A DNA stretch of 64,000 bases from Acidaminobacter sp. JC074 (GCF_022496765.1 NZ_VANV01000009.1:248034-312033); one strand, 5' to 3'. Shown: positions 1 through 9,008, counted from the stretch's first letter. Program-made: numbers and translations. The notes: a model not told the origin generated them from the sequence alone.

Positions 1-36
1 TAATTACGTTTGAAACGCTAAAAAATATGTTATATA

Positions 37-828
37 TCAGTTCCCAGTCGACTCATAAGCTTTTAAACCCGATTTCCAAACAATCTGGTAAGCTATAAAC
101 CATAATATACAAGCTACTAAGCAACAAGTGATCACAGTATGCTCAATAGCAGGCATACCTAAAAAGAAGGAAGCCGGTATAAAGGCCACAAAGGCAAATG
201 GGATCACAAATGTTAAGACCATTTTGATAAACTGTGAAAAGATACTCATAGGATAAGATGAGAAATCCGCCAGCTGATACACGATAAATAGAAAGTGTTG
301 TGATCTTTTGGTCCAAAGTGCTAGGGAACCCCCTATCAGCTTGATAGATGTATAAATCATAATCCCTGCTAGTATCACAACAAGTAGTAAAAGCCAATCT
401 AGCAAATTAAAAGCCAAACCTAGCTTAGTATATGCATAAGTAAATATGGATACACCAATGATGATTTCTCCAAAAGCATCTGGCTGAAAACGTTCTGCAA
501 TCAAATGAAACAGCGGATTAATAGGCCTGAGTAGATACTTATCAAATTGACCTGATCTGACATAAGAATTAGCCAGCAACCATAGATTGTCTGTAAAGAG
601 ATGGTCTAATCCTCTTGGAATCTGACTTAATCCATAGATAAACAATACCTGATTATAAGACCATCCATTTAAATGAGGAATTCTTGAAAAGACCAAACTG
701 ATAAAAATCAAGTTTGATGCTTGTAAGATGAAAAAAGACAACATACCTATAAAAAAGTCTGTCCGGTATTCCATCAGTGTCTTTAAGTATTGAAGGATAA
801 ATACCTTATAAATTCTAATATATCTCAT
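37..828 (-). CDS. ABC-2 type transporter permease (COG3694-like)
   Basis: This 263-residue protein is very hydrophobic, with about six membrane segments, and is the last gene of a three-gene ABC exporter. Its ATG directly follows the stop of the upstream permease, with an AAGGAGG ribosome site a few bases before it, so the two are surely co-translated. The pattern of two dissimilar ABC-2 permeases followed upstream by a long ATPase matches the COG3694/COG4587/COG4586 exporter group, whose substrates are mostly unknown. No substrate can be read from the sequence. The operon's terminator would lie at or beyond the window edge. Confidence 0.85.
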   Translation of the reverse strand: MRYIRIYKVFILQYLKTLMEYRTDFFIGMLSFFILQASNLIFISLVFSRIPHLNGWSYNQVLFIYGLSQIPRGLDHLFTDNLWLLANSYVRSGQFDKYLLRPINPLFHLIAERFQPDAFGEIIIGVSIFTYAYTKLGLAFNLLDWLLLLVVILAGIMIYTSIKLIGGSLALWTKRSQHFLFIVYQLADFSSYPMSIFSQFIKMVLTFVIPFAFVAFIPASFFLGMPAIEHTVITCCLVACILWFIAYQIVWKSGLKAYESTGN

Positions 829-1626
829 TTAACCTCCTTGAACCGTCAATCTTGTTACAGCTTTTTTCCAGATCAAATAGTTACACACAATTAACAGTAA
901 AATCCAGAACAATTGCTTGCCATAGGCTATTAGTATTTCTTCACCTGTGTACTTACCTAAAAAAATCATAACGGGCGTAAAGACCATGGACTTAAATGGC
1001 AAGAAGTCAAATACTTTTTGAATGCTTTCAGGAAAAAACACCAGCGGTATCAAAGCACCACTCATCAACCTAACGAGAGCAGACTTTCCAAATCCGATTC
1101 CCCATAAATTCTTAATATAAAATGCCAGCATACCAAAGATAAAATCAAATAAAAAACCTATGACGATACCGAAAAACAGGGATATCAAATAAAATGGTAT
1201 GCAAGCAAGTGAACCAATCTTAAAGATCAGAGTTAAAACTAGTAATGCGGGTATGATCAAAAGTACTGTGAAAAAAAGTGCCATCCCTAGTGTCTCAAAA
1301 AATATTCTTAAATGATAATGAATAGGTTTGATTAAGTTCATGACAATAGAGCCTTGTCTGATTTCATCTGCTATGATCCATACAGTACCCCCGTCAAGTG
1401 TTCTAAGGGATAAAAAGCCCATGACAATATAGCCTGTCATATCAAGCATGGTAAAGCCTTCTAAGACATCATTAGATGTATAAACAACCTTCCAAATATA
1501 ATAGACAACAAACATACCTATGGTCATACCAAACATGTATAAGAAGGTCTCCATGGGATATGCTAAAAACTCACCTTGTACAGCGGCCCTTGCAAAAGGC
1601 CAGTAGGTGTTCTTTAACTTCTTCAA
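829..1626 (-). CDS. ABC-2 type transporter permease (COG4587-like)
   Basis: A 265-residue integral membrane protein with about six hydrophobic segments. It overlaps the 3' end of the ATPase gene by 4 bp (ATGA), which indicates translational coupling. It is the second membrane subunit of the exporter and probably forms a heterodimer with the following permease. The general type is clear from hydropathy, length and neighbours. The substrate is not known; relatives of this class have been linked to antibiotic or lipid export, but that is family knowledge rather than anything seen here. Confidence 0.85.
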   Translation of the reverse strand: MKKLKNTYWPFARAAVQGEFLAYPMETFLYMFGMTIGMFVVYYIWKVVYTSNDVLEGFTMLDMTGYIVMGFLSLRTLDGGTVWIIADEIRQGSIVMNLIKPIHYHLRIFFETLGMALFFTVLLIIPALLVLTLIFKIGSLACIPFYLISLFFGIVIGFLFDFIFGMLAFYIKNLWGIGFGKSALVRLMSGALIPLVFFPESIQKVFDFLPFKSMVFTPVMIFLGKYTGEEILIAYGKQLFWILLLIVCNYLIWKKAVTRLTVQGG

Positions 1627-2621
1627 GATACACCCCCTGTATAGAGCTTCTTAACAATTTCTTCTATGTTTTGGTCTTGTAGTGAAAAATCTAAAACCCT
1701 GTAATTTTCCATCACATAAGACAAGATATCAGCAACAGCGATTTGATCTTGATTAAAGGTGATTTTTAAAGCCCCTTCTTCTATTGCAACACGACTTTCA
1801 TAATCAGCCATAAACTGTGTCATGACCTCCACGTGTTGGTCTGACAGTCCATCAATTTTTAAAGAAAGTTGTCTTGTATTGCCAAATTGCTTGTTAATGG
1901 CCTCTTTGGACCCATCATAAATGATTTCGCCCTTATCAATAATCATAATCCTAGTAGCCAGTTCCTGAATATCACTCATATCATGTGTTGTTAAAATAAC
2001 CGTCACATTGTACTTTTGGTTCATGGATTTAATGGCTTTTCTTATTCTTTCCTTTACCATAACGTCTAAACCAATGGTAGGCTCATCCAGATAAAGGATA
2101 TCAGGATTATGCAACATGGAAGCAGCCAAATCTGCCCTCATTCTTTGTCCTAGAGATAAGGTTCTAACGGGTTGTTTTATAAAAGGTTCAATCTCTAATA
2201 GATCGGTCAGGTAATCATATCTTTCCTTGAAAACCTGGTCTGGTACATTGTAAATTTCCTTTAGGATTGTATAGGTCTCTTCTAAAGGCAAGTCCCACCA
2301 CAACTGTGTCCTTTGCCCAAACACAACACCTATATGTTTGGCATTTTCTATTCTATTTTCATGTGGTACCACACCACCAACTAGAATTTGGCCTGAAGAT
2401 GGTGTTAAAACCCCTGTCATCATTTTGATGGTGGTAGATTTACCGGCACCATTGGCACCAATATAACCAATGATTTCTCCTTTGTTTATCTGAAAGCTGA
2501 TATCTTTAACAGCCTTGATTTCTTCCTTTTGCCTTTTAAATAGTCCTTTAACTGCCCCTTTAAAGCCTGAGTCTTTTTTATAAACAGTAAAAGACTTTGA
2601 AACATTCTTAACTTGTATCAT
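1623..2621 (-). CDS. ABC transporter ATP-binding protein (COG4586-like)
   Basis: The nucleotide-binding subunit of the exporter, 332 residues. Walker A (GANGAGKST) lies at about residues 55-63, the signature LSLGQ at 155-159 and Walker B (ILYLDEP) at 175-181, followed by an H-loop in LTTHDMSD. The signature has LSLGQ in place of LSGGQ, which is usual for this subfamily. A C-terminal extension of about 100 residues follows the ATPase core, as in DrrA-like exporters. It is the first gene of the operon and has a good ribosome site (AGGAGG) before the ATG at 2621. Confidence 0.9.
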   Translation of the reverse strand: MIQVKNVSKSFTVYKKDSGFKGAVKGLFKRQKEEIKAVKDISFQINKGEIIGYIGANGAGKSTTIKMMTGVLTPSSGQILVGGVVPHENRIENAKHIGVVFGQRTQLWWDLPLEETYTILKEIYNVPDQVFKERYDYLTDLLEIEPFIKQPVRTLSLGQRMRADLAASMLHNPDILYLDEPTIGLDVMVKERIRKAIKSMNQKYNVTVILTTHDMSDIQELATRIMIIDKGEIIYDGSKEAINKQFGNTRQLSLKIDGLSDQHVEVMTQFMADYESRVAIEEGALKITFNQDQIAVADILSYVMENYRVLDFSLQDQNIEEIVKKLYTGGVS

Positions 2622-2880
2622 TATACCTCCTATGCAACCGATTGCCCTACTAGTATATCAAACTAAATCTTCTAAGCATACAATGAGTTCAATTAAAATT
2701 AAAATCGTCATATGGCATCAATCTTGCATATATTATATGTAACCAATTATTCTACTGAATACACTGAAATATGTGAAATATATTTCCCATCGGTGTTTTA
2801 TTCATGAGAAATAATTCCCTATATACCTTGAGCAGAACTCACTCACTCAAAACTCTGCTCAAAAGAAAAAGCCAGTTTCC
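2622..2880. other. Intergenic stretch with a loose hairpin
   Basis: No gene was found here. A 7-bp inverted repeat (GAGCAGA / TCTGCTC, 2830-2860) encloses a 17-base loop containing repeated ACTC units. The stretch must also hold the promoter of the exporter operon; a TATACT box is visible on the minus strand near 2651, but I could not pair it with a convincing -35 box. Confidence 0.35.
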
Positions 2881-2893
2881 TCACTGGCTTTTT
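2866..2893 (-). terminator. Intrinsic terminator, probably bidirectional
   Basis: A perfect 11-bp stem (AAAAAGCCAGT / ACTGGCTTTTT) encloses a 6-base loop, with T-rich tracts on both strands. The stop codon of the gene ending at 2881 lies inside the hairpin. It ends the two-gene unit 2881-5054. Confidence 0.85.
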
Positions 2894-3954
2894 TTCTCGT
2901 ATTTGATCAGTTCATAAACATTCTCTCTAAAGATCATCTTTACATAACCAATCTCTTTAGCATAATAGGACCTTTCAACAACTTGGTCCCCACTATAAGT
3001 CGTCAACTCTATACAGGTAAATAAACCCGCAGGTACCTCAACTTCTATGTCTGTATCAGTGACGACTGAAAGTAGATCTCTTTGCATGAAATATTGATTA
3101 AGAAATATATGAGCTGGAAGCACCATAGAACTTAGGTCAGCGCCTTCTGTGTTTATAAGCTTCACATACCCATTTATCTCCATTTCAAGAGTATCTGAAA
3201 AGTCACCATCTGCTATAAGCTCCCCTTTATTTGGAAGGTATTCAAATGAAAACTCAATGTTTTCACCTGAAAAGAAAGACATTAAACGTTCACTTGGAAA
3301 ATAATCACTACCTCTGGTTAAGTCTTCAGAAGCATATTTTATAATCTCAATGTGATCATAGTCTACATCGAAGGCTTTCTTAAACATACCTGTAAGTTCT
3401 AAGAAGAAAGTATCACGGTTTTCTAGATCAATTTCAAAATCTATATGATTGTCTGAAAAATCAAGAATCCTTGCATGGCCATAATCAATCTGTCTTATAA
3501 GAGGCGTTACATTGTTGTTGTGAAACTCATAATCAATCACACGGTTATCAAAGTGAGGTGGTTTAACAACTTCAAGTTTTACAATAACTCGATTAGCATC
3601 TGTATAAATTTTACCATGGTCTGGTATTTCAAAAGACATGTCATCAAGTTCATACGTCATCTTATACCTATAGGCAGAGTTAATAAAGTCAAATGTATCT
3701 TCTTTATTTTCTAATAAAGATAGCACTAGACTTTCATAGCTTTTTACTGCTTCAGTTAAGTCCTCAATAAGAATTTGATTGTCTTCAATATCATATCCAA
3801 ACTCTCTTATTTCCTCACTGAGATTAAAAACCTCACCTTTTAAGTTGGTTTCATTGTCTTTTAAGACTTCATATTTTGTTTGACTGTCATTATACAAATA
3901 GACATTGATAATAAGACTTAAAATTAAACTGCCTACTAAAATACTTTTCTTCAT
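2881..3954 (-). CDS. Membrane-anchored coiled-coil protein of unknown function (paralogue A)
   Basis: I do not recognise this 357-residue protein. It begins with an N-terminal hydrophobic anchor (about residues 4-21), then an acidic, heptad-rich stretch (about 25-90) that should form a coiled coil, then a mixed globular domain. It overlaps the preceding gene by 4 bp (ATGA). Its C-terminus (EVEVPAGLF, YYAKEIGYVKM) matches that of the neighbour (VLVEVPAGIY, YYAPGIGLVRI) and the overall layout is the same, so the two arose by tandem duplication. The -VEVPAG- segment resembles a short motif seen near the C-terminus of some secreted beta-sheet domains, but I cannot name the family. It is likely located outside the membrane. 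Confidence 0.75.
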   Translation of the reverse strand: MKKSILVGSLILSLIINVYLYNDSQTKYEVLKDNETNLKGEVFNLSEEIREFGYDIEDNQILIEDLTEAVKSYESLVLSLLENKEDTFDFINSAYRYKMTYELDDMSFEIPDHGKIYTDANRVIVKLEVVKPPHFDNRVIDYEFHNNNVTPLIRQIDYGHARILDFSDNHIDFEIDLENRDTFFLELTGMFKKAFDVDYDHIEIIKYASEDLTRGSDYFPSERLMSFFSGENIEFSFEYLPNKGELIADGDFSDTLEMEINGYVKLINTEGADLSSMVLPAHIFLNQYFMQRDLLSVVTDTDIEVEVPAGLFTCIELTTYSGDQVVERSYYAKEIGYVKMIFRENVYELIKYEKKSQ

Positions 3955-5054
3955 CTCTCAAGAATCCTTATATCTATGAGTTCTTCAACTAGTCCATAAA
4001 ATTCTATACGGACAAGGCCAATACCTGGCGCATAGTAAAATACCTTGGGCTCATCATGGTCTGTCACAACCTTAATTGTCTTATATATACCTGCTGGCAC
4101 CTCTACCAAAACATCCATCTCTTGTATTTCATACTTATGGTCATCAACTAACCAAGATGCTCCCTCATAAATATCTGACGGTAAAAGCTTTTTGTTTGTA
4201 GACATCTCACCTATGTCTGAATTGGATATAGAAGTCATATAGATACCATCCGACTTAACTTCTAGTGTATAATCACTGCCCATAGCAGTGTTTTGTTGAT
4301 TCCTACATAAAAAGCCACCTTCGATAGGTTCAAAGCTTTCAACAAAACCTTCACCTTCAAAGCCACCATTGTATTCAAGCTCTAAATGACTAGTAGGAAA
4401 ATAATCGATCCCCTTATCAGGCATAGTGTGGTGAATATTAATGGTATCTGATACCATTTCCAAAAGCCACTTACTGATAGACTTTATGGTAAAGCTTTCC
4501 TCTTCTTTGGATACAACATCAATGGTCATGGCATCAGGGGGATAATCAGTTGGAAATCCCTTAGGATCGATGATTCGCCTCATATCTACTGGCCACTGAT
4601 TATAAATCCCTAATTCTTCTATTCTATAGTCAAGATCTCTCGTAGAGATGCTGGCAATAATTTTGTATGATTCATCCCCAGTATACACATTCCCATGATA
4701 AGGCACCGTTAGAAGCCCTTCATCAGTTTCTACTGCTAGCAACTTATTTCTGCGATTCAAAAGCAAGAATGTTTCAAACGTCTCATCTTTGGCAAACTCT
4801 AACAAGATGCTTTCATAGTTGTCAAGATAAAGTTCTTGAGTATTTATTCTTTCGGTTAAATCATCTACCTGTGCTAGATGATTACTAAGCTCGTTCTCAA
4901 GCTTCAGGTGTTCTTCCTTTAAACCTAAGTTATCACCATTAAGATCAATGATATCCTGTCTAAGTTCACTAACTTCTATACTTTTTTCATGGTTTGAATA
5001 AGCCAATATAATTACCAAAGCTAAAACCACTATCCATACTACTTTCTTTTGCAT
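3951..5054 (-). CDS. Membrane-anchored coiled-coil protein of unknown function (paralogue B)
   Basis: A 367-residue paralogue of the gene downstream, with the same plan: a hydrophobic anchor at about residues 4-19, a predicted coiled coil to about residue 95, then an extracytoplasmic domain ending in a VEVPAG-containing C-terminal module. It is the first gene of the pair, with an AGGAGG-like site just before the ATG at 5054 and an AT-rich promoter region shared with the divergent oxidoreductase gene. No function can be assigned. Divergence between the two copies is high outside the C-terminal third, which suggests an old duplication. Confidence 0.75.
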   Translation of the reverse strand: MQKKVVWIVVLALVIILAYSNHEKSIEVSELRQDIIDLNGDNLGLKEEHLKLENELSNHLAQVDDLTERINTQELYLDNYESILLEFAKDETFETFLLLNRRNKLLAVETDEGLLTVPYHGNVYTGDESYKIIASISTRDLDYRIEELGIYNQWPVDMRRIIDPKGFPTDYPPDAMTIDVVSKEEESFTIKSISKWLLEMVSDTINIHHTMPDKGIDYFPTSHLELEYNGGFEGEGFVESFEPIEGGFLCRNQQNTAMGSDYTLEVKSDGIYMTSISNSDIGEMSTNKKLLPSDIYEGASWLVDDHKYEIQEMDVLVEVPAGIYKTIKVVTDHDEPKVFYYAPGIGLVRIEFYGLVEELIDIRILER

Positions 5055-5150
5055 ATGCCCTCCTGTATAATAATTATAACCTATATGCTTATTAATAAGT
5101 AGCTGTTAGAAGCTATTCAGAAAGGGTATCAAAAGTTTAGGAGGCATTAT

Positions 5151-6179
5151 ATGAAAATAAACGTTGGCATTATTGGTTATGGATTATCTGGTCATATATT
5201 TCATGGTATGATTTTAAAGGAAATGGATAAGTTCTGTATAAAAAAGATTTATACAAGAAGTAAAAAAAATACTGAAACAGCAATTAAATCACATCCTGAT
5301 GTAGAAATAGTATCGGATGTGAACTTGATATTTGAAGATCCGTCTATTGATGTGGTTGTTGTCTGCACACCGAACACCTCTCACTTTGACTTGGCATCGA
5401 AAGCCCTTTTAAATAAGAAACATGTCGTCATAGAAAAACCATTTACAGTTACAACTCATGACGCATTAAGACTGATGGACTTAGAACATGATAGCAAGAA
5501 ATCTATAGCGGTCTATCACAATCGCAGATTTGATGGTGATTATTTAACATTAAAATCACTTATAAATGAAGACAAGGTTGGAAGAATTGTTGAGTTTGAA
5601 TCACATTTCGATAGATTTAGAAACACCTTTAAGAAGCAAGCTTGGAGAGAACAAGACCTACCTGGTTCTGGTATATTGTACGACTTAGGCTCTCATCTTA
5701 TAGATCAAGCACTTGATTTATTCGGTCTACCTCAAGAAGTTTATGCAGACATTTCCAATCAAAGACGCGGTCAAACAGATGACGCTTTTGAGGTCATCCT
5801 CTACTATTCTGAACTTAAAGTTACTTTAAAGGCTGGTATGCTTGTTAATGCTGATATACCTAGATTTATGGTTCATGGTACTGAAGGCTCTTATACAAAA
5901 TACGGACTGGACAGCCAGGAAGGTCAATTAAGAGATGGCATGGCTACAAGCCATCCTGATTATGGTAAGAACACGACAGGGCTTTTAAAGACCACCACAG
6001 AAACTGAAGTTCAAAACGAAAATGGTGATTACCGGGCTTTTTATGACAACTTATACGACCATATCATAAATAATCAGCCTCTAGTTATTTCTTCAAAAGA
6101 TGGTTTCAATGTCATGAGAATCATCGAGGCAGCTTACCACAGTCAACAACTACATAAGAGAATTTTTCTTAAACATTAA
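5151..6179 (+). CDS. Gfo/Idh/MocA family NAD(P)-dependent oxidoreductase
   Basis: A 342-residue two-domain oxidoreductase. The N-terminal Rossmann fold shows GYGLSGHIFH at residues 9-18, and the family EKP motif is at 95-97, where the lysine is normally catalytic. The C-terminal domain carries DLGSHLID at 178-185, the usual D-x-x-x-H pair. Members reduce or oxidise sugars, inositols or related substrates with NAD(P); the substrate here cannot be told. It stands alone on the plus strand with AGGAGG before the ATG and a terminator right after the stop. Similar YvaA/IolX-type enzymes act on inositol or its relatives, but that is only an analogy. Confidence 0.9.
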   Translation: MKINVGIIGYGLSGHIFHGMILKEMDKFCIKKIYTRSKKNTETAIKSHPDVEIVSDVNLIFEDPSIDVVVVCTPNTSHFDLASKALLNKKHVVIEKPFTVTTHDALRLMDLEHDSKKSIAVYHNRRFDGDYLTLKSLINEDKVGRIVEFESHFDRFRNTFKKQAWREQDLPGSGILYDLGSHLIDQALDLFGLPQEVYADISNQRRGQTDDAFEVILYYSELKVTLKAGMLVNADIPRFMVHGTEGSYTKYGLDSQEGQLRDGMATSHPDYGKNTTGLLKTTTETEVQNENGDYRAFYDNLYDHIINNQPLVISSKDGFNVMRIIEAAYHSQQLHKRIFLKH

Positions 6180-6181
6180 AA

Positions 6182-6210
6182 TAACTAAAGCTTGACTTTA
6201 GTTATTTTTT
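6182..6210. terminator. Intrinsic terminator, bidirectional
   Basis: A 9-bp stem (TAACTAAAG / CTTTAGTTA) with a 5-base loop is followed by six T on the plus strand. It terminates the oxidoreductase gene and overlaps the stop of the small minus-strand ORF 6202-6330. Confidence 0.85.
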
Positions 6211-6330
6211 CGCCTTAATTTGTATAATACCAATCCAAGTGATGGCAACGGTTGCCACTAATGTAATAGCAGAAACACTTAATACATGTTTAGTTACATG
6301 CGATTTATCCTTTTGAAATATTTTTCTCAT
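6202..6330 (-). CDS. Small single-span membrane protein, unknown
   Basis: A 42-codon ORF with a strong ribosome site (GGAGGCGGTT directly before ATG). It encodes a basic N-terminus (MRKIFQKDKSHVTKH), one hydrophobic span (about residues 16-37, VLSVSAITLVATVAITWIGI) and a short basic tail (KAKK). The ribosome site, a membrane span flanked by positive charges and a terminator at its end support a real gene. I do not recognise the family. Confidence 0.55.
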   Translation of the reverse strand: MRKIFQKDKSHVTKHVLSVSAITLVATVAITWIGIIQIKAKK

Positions 6331-6767
6331 AACCGCCTCCTAAGATTAAATATAACACATAATCATTTATGATAAAACTTATTTTACCTTCTTAATTAGA
6401 ATATGCCCATTCTAATAAATCTAAAACATGTAAATTATAGGTCTGGTAAAATTTGTACTATCTTGAGATACAAAATAGTAAATATTACCTACAATCGTTT
6501 ATTTTTCGCCAATTCGGGTATAATTATAATTGAGGAAGACAGTAACTTCAATATTTATTTGGACGCCATATTATTGAAGCAGTCTAATAGCGTAACCGGC
6601 CTTGTACTATAAGGTCGGTCATTTTATTGCAAACAAATATTAGGGAGTGATGCTTATGTATAATGCTTGTCACCACACATTGTCCAAGAAAAAAGCATAT
6701 AAACATATTTAGGCTTTGCCTGTGGTGTATAAACAATACTAGAATTACTGCAGAAAGGAGTTGTAAA
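6331..6767 (+). promoter_or_regulatory. Structured 5' leader of the lipoprotein gene
   Basis: This gap holds an extended -10 promoter (GGGTATAAT, TATAAT at 6519-6524) about 240 bases before the lipoprotein start. The leader carries two hairpins. The first is an 8-bp stem CTTCAATA/TATTGAAG around 6547-6580. The second is a 9-bp stem ACCGGCCTT / AAGGTCGGT at 6595-6619 with one G-U pair, followed by CATTTTATT, a weak terminator-like tail. It does not match any riboswitch class I can recognise. The rest of the gap (6331-6500) shows nothing beyond AT-rich promoter-like DNA for the divergent small ORF. Confidence 0.4.
6656..6712 (+). CDS. Possible 18-residue leader peptide
   Basis: A short ORF starting at ATG 6656 has an AGGGAG ribosome site 8 bases upstream and encodes MYNACHHTLSKKKAYKHI. 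It sits between the leader hairpins and the lipoprotein gene. It could be a regulatory leader or chance; only the ribosome site supports it. Confidence 0.25.
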   Translation: MYNACHHTLSKKKAYKHI

Positions 6768-7313
6768 ATGAAAACAAGCAATGCTCTTATCAAGTATTTG
6801 GCTATCATTATCTGCATACTCTTAATGCTTCTTGCATGTAGCAATGATAGTGCAGTATACGATAGAAATGATTTAGATGAAGAGATTCCATTAGGACCTG
6901 TTCAATTACCTTTTGAGACCGTTCAAGTTACTTACAAAACTTTAGCACTTGACTCAGAGGCAATCGCCCATAAGATTGTCTTAGAATTTGATGAGCTCAT
7001 TGATGCTTCTTCAGTTGATGTTTCAGAATTCTCTCTACATGTGGTTCATATGTATGCAGATGAAACCGAAAACATACAAGCGCTAAAAATAGCCACAGCC
7101 TATTTATCAAATCCTGTGGGTATGCCTTCATATGATGGTCGTCACATTGCTATAGAGGCTCTTGGTCCAAAAGTAAATCAAGAAGATACTTCAGATATCT
7201 ATTATATCGTACAGATAAAAAATGATGCTGGTCTACAGTTTGTCGATGGTCGTTTGATTAGGTTTATAGCAACCGGCAAAAGAAACTTCTCAGGCTATAT
7301 ACCTTTAGAATAA
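6768..7313 (+). CDS. Putative lipoprotein, unknown function
   Basis: The chosen ATG (6768) has AAAGGAG seven bases before it and gives a 181-residue protein with a classical lipoprotein signal: basic start, hydrophobic core and lipobox LLAC with Cys24. An upstream in-frame ATG at 6663 would bury the signal and has no ribosome site. The mature domain (about residues 50-175) looks like an all-beta domain, with phrases such as KIVLEFDELIDASSVDVSEF that resemble Ig-like surface domains. It is probably anchored on the outer face of the membrane. No function can be given. Confidence 0.7.
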   Translation: MKTSNALIKYLAIIICILLMLLACSNDSAVYDRNDLDEEIPLGPVQLPFETVQVTYKTLALDSEAIAHKIVLEFDELIDASSVDVSEFSLHVVHMYADETENIQALKIATAYLSNPVGMPSYDGRHIAIEALGPKVNQEDTSDIYYIVQIKNDAGLQFVDGRLIRFIATGKRNFSGYIPLE

Positions 7314-7341
7314 AATTTATAAGAAGTCCTTCTTGCTTTTT

Positions 7342-7375
7342 ACCTGAAGATTGAATCTTCAGGTTTTATATATTT
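7342..7375 (+). terminator. Intrinsic terminator
   Basis: A perfect 10-bp stem (ACCTGAAGAT / ATCTTCAGGT) with a 3-base loop is followed by TTTTATATATTT. It follows the lipoprotein gene. Confidence 0.85.
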
Positions 7376-7425
7376 AATGTTAAAATGTAAAAGAATCGAT
7401 TAGATATGTATAGAAAGGACTAAGC

Positions 7426-8238
7426 GTGTTAATCAGAAAAGCAGATATAAAAGACAAGAGGCCTATACTAGAAATGACAAAACAAACTTGGGATGACGGC
7501 GACTATATCAAAAATGTATTTGATAAATGGTTAGAAGCACCTGGTGAATTTACAGTATTAGAAGACGATGGTCAAATAGTCGGATGTACCAAACTTTCGA
7601 TCATCAAACCTGGAAACCTTTGGCTGGAAGGCATTAGAGTTGATCCAAATAAAAGAAGAAAAGGTTATGCTAAAATTCTTGCTGACTATCAGCTTGACCT
7701 ATGTAAAAAACTCGGTTTTGAGCATCTCAATCTTTCGACATGGTACCAAAATGAAAGTGTAAAGATGCTAAAAAAATATCCTTTCCAAAAAATTCACGAC
7801 TATAAGGTCATGACCTATGACTTAGATGAAACTTGCGATTATATCAGTGATAACAATGTTGATTACAATCAAATAATGGACTATTTTAAACCTTTGTTTA
7901 ACAAGGCCTATTACGCCTGTGATTGGACTTTCTTTACTCTAGATGACTTGATGATAAAAACCTTTTTTGACAGAGGCGAGATATACAAACACGGTTTGGA
8001 CTACCTGATCATTTCAGATCTCTATAACAAAGAAAACAGCCTGTCCATAGTATATCATAATGACATAAATGATGAGCTTATGTCCATTGTCAACCATTTA
8101 AAGAAAACTAAGAACAAGGATTACTTGATGACAATGACAGATGACCAAAACAAGGTAACGCTCTTAAAAGAAAAAGGCTTTGAAGGTTATGATGACGAAC
8201 CTTTTGATGTATACCTATATGAATTTAAAGAAGATTAA
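7426..8238 (+). CDS. GNAT family N-acetyltransferase
   Basis: A 270-residue protein starting at GTG 7426, preceded by AGAAAGGA. The N-terminal half is a GNAT domain with the acetyl-CoA loop RVDPNKRRKGYAK at about residues 67-80 and the following helix typical of the fold. The C-terminal half (about 150-270) is a second region with no clear motif, perhaps a degenerate second acetyltransferase-like domain. The substrate is unknown. It is a single-gene unit between two terminators, convergent with yebC. Confidence 0.8.
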   Translation: MLIRKADIKDKRPILEMTKQTWDDGDYIKNVFDKWLEAPGEFTVLEDDGQIVGCTKLSIIKPGNLWLEGIRVDPNKRRKGYAKILADYQLDLCKKLGFEHLNLSTWYQNESVKMLKKYPFQKIHDYKVMTYDLDETCDYISDNNVDYNQIMDYFKPLFNKAYYACDWTFFTLDDLMIKTFFDRGEIYKHGLDYLIISDLYNKENSLSIVYHNDINDELMSIVNHLKKTKNKDYLMTMTDDQNKVTLLKEKGFEGYDDEPFDVYLYEFKED

Positions 8239-8243
8239 TAAAA

Positions 8244-8276
8244 AAAAACGCTTTTGCATGATGCAAAGGCGTTTTT
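8244..8276. terminator. Bidirectional intrinsic terminator
   Basis: The arms AAAAACGCTTTTG and CAAAGGCGTTTTT flank a small loop, with A/T runs on both sides. It lies between the convergent acetyltransferase and YebC genes. Confidence 0.85.
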
Positions 8277-8279
8277 ATC

Positions 8280-9008
8280 TTATTCAGTCTCTAACCAGTT
8301 GTGGTAGACATTTTGCACGTCATCATCATCATCCATTAAATCGATAAGCTTGTTCATAGCCTTTAGATCTTCTGGTGTTGTTAACTCAGTCATAGTCTGT
8401 GGAAGGTATCTTAGTTCTGCCATTGAGAACTCGTATCCCGCTCCAGCTAACTCATCTCTAACTGTACCGAAATCTTCAATATCTGTAATAATTTCAAAAT
8501 GAGTATCTTCTACAGTGAAATCTTCAGCACCCGCCTCAATTACTTGCATTTCTAGTTCTTCTTCGTCGATGTTTGTTTCTTCATCTCTGTCGATTACCAG
8601 AACACCCTTATGATCAAACATAAAAGATACACAACCGTTTGTACCTAAGTTACCATTCCCCTTTACAAAGTATGATCTGATGTTTGCAGCAGTTCTGTTT
8701 GTGTTGTCAGTAAGACATTCAACCAAAACAGCGATACCACCTGGACCATAACCTTCATATTTTAATTCAGTAAAGACAGCACCGTCAGATTCTCCAGTAC
8801 CTTTTTTGATTGATCTTTCAATATTATCTTTCGGCATGTTAGCCGCTTTAGCTTTTTCAATAGCACTTTTAAGGGCTGCATTATATTCAGGATCTCCGCC
8901 GCCTTCTCTTGCAGCAACCATGATATAACGACCTAACTTAGTAAAGATTTTTGCTCTCTTAGCATCCATCTTACCTTTTTTGTTTATGATAGTACCTATT
9001 CTACCCAT
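8280..9008 (-). CDS. yebC: YebC/PmpR family protein (TACO1-like)
   Basis: A 242-residue, full-length YebC-type protein. It begins with the usual basic, lysine-rich start after Met-Gly-Arg, followed by the conserved [14 protein letters not shown] and [16 protein letters not shown] segments, and ends in the acidic three-domain fold. Family members have been described as DNA-binding regulators and more recently as factors that relieve ribosome stalling on proline-rich stretches. It is a monocistronic gene with its own ribosome site, facing the divergent ABC-F gene, which also acts on the ribosome. Confidence 0.95.
   Translation of the reverse strand: MGRIGTIINKKGKMDAKRAKIFTKLGRYIMVAAREGGGDPEYNAALKSAIEKAKAANMPKDNIERSIKKGTGESDGAVFTELKYEGYGPGGIAVLVECLTDNTNRTAANIRSYFVKGNGNLGTNGCVSFMFDHKGVLVIDRDEETNIDEEELEMQVIEAGAEDFTVEDTHFEIITDIEDFGTVRDELAGAGYEFSMAELRYLPQTMTELTTPEDLKAMNKLIDLMDDDDDVQNVYHNWLETE

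Noticed and set aside
2830..2860. Hairpin GAGCAGA/TCTGCTC as a second terminator
   Set aside because: The loop is long (17 bases) and no T tail follows, so it cannot be called a terminator.
6403..6612. A 69-codon plus-strand open frame before the lipoprotein gene
   Set aside because: No ribosome site, low-complexity Ile/Asn-rich translation, and its end lies within a hairpin of the leader.
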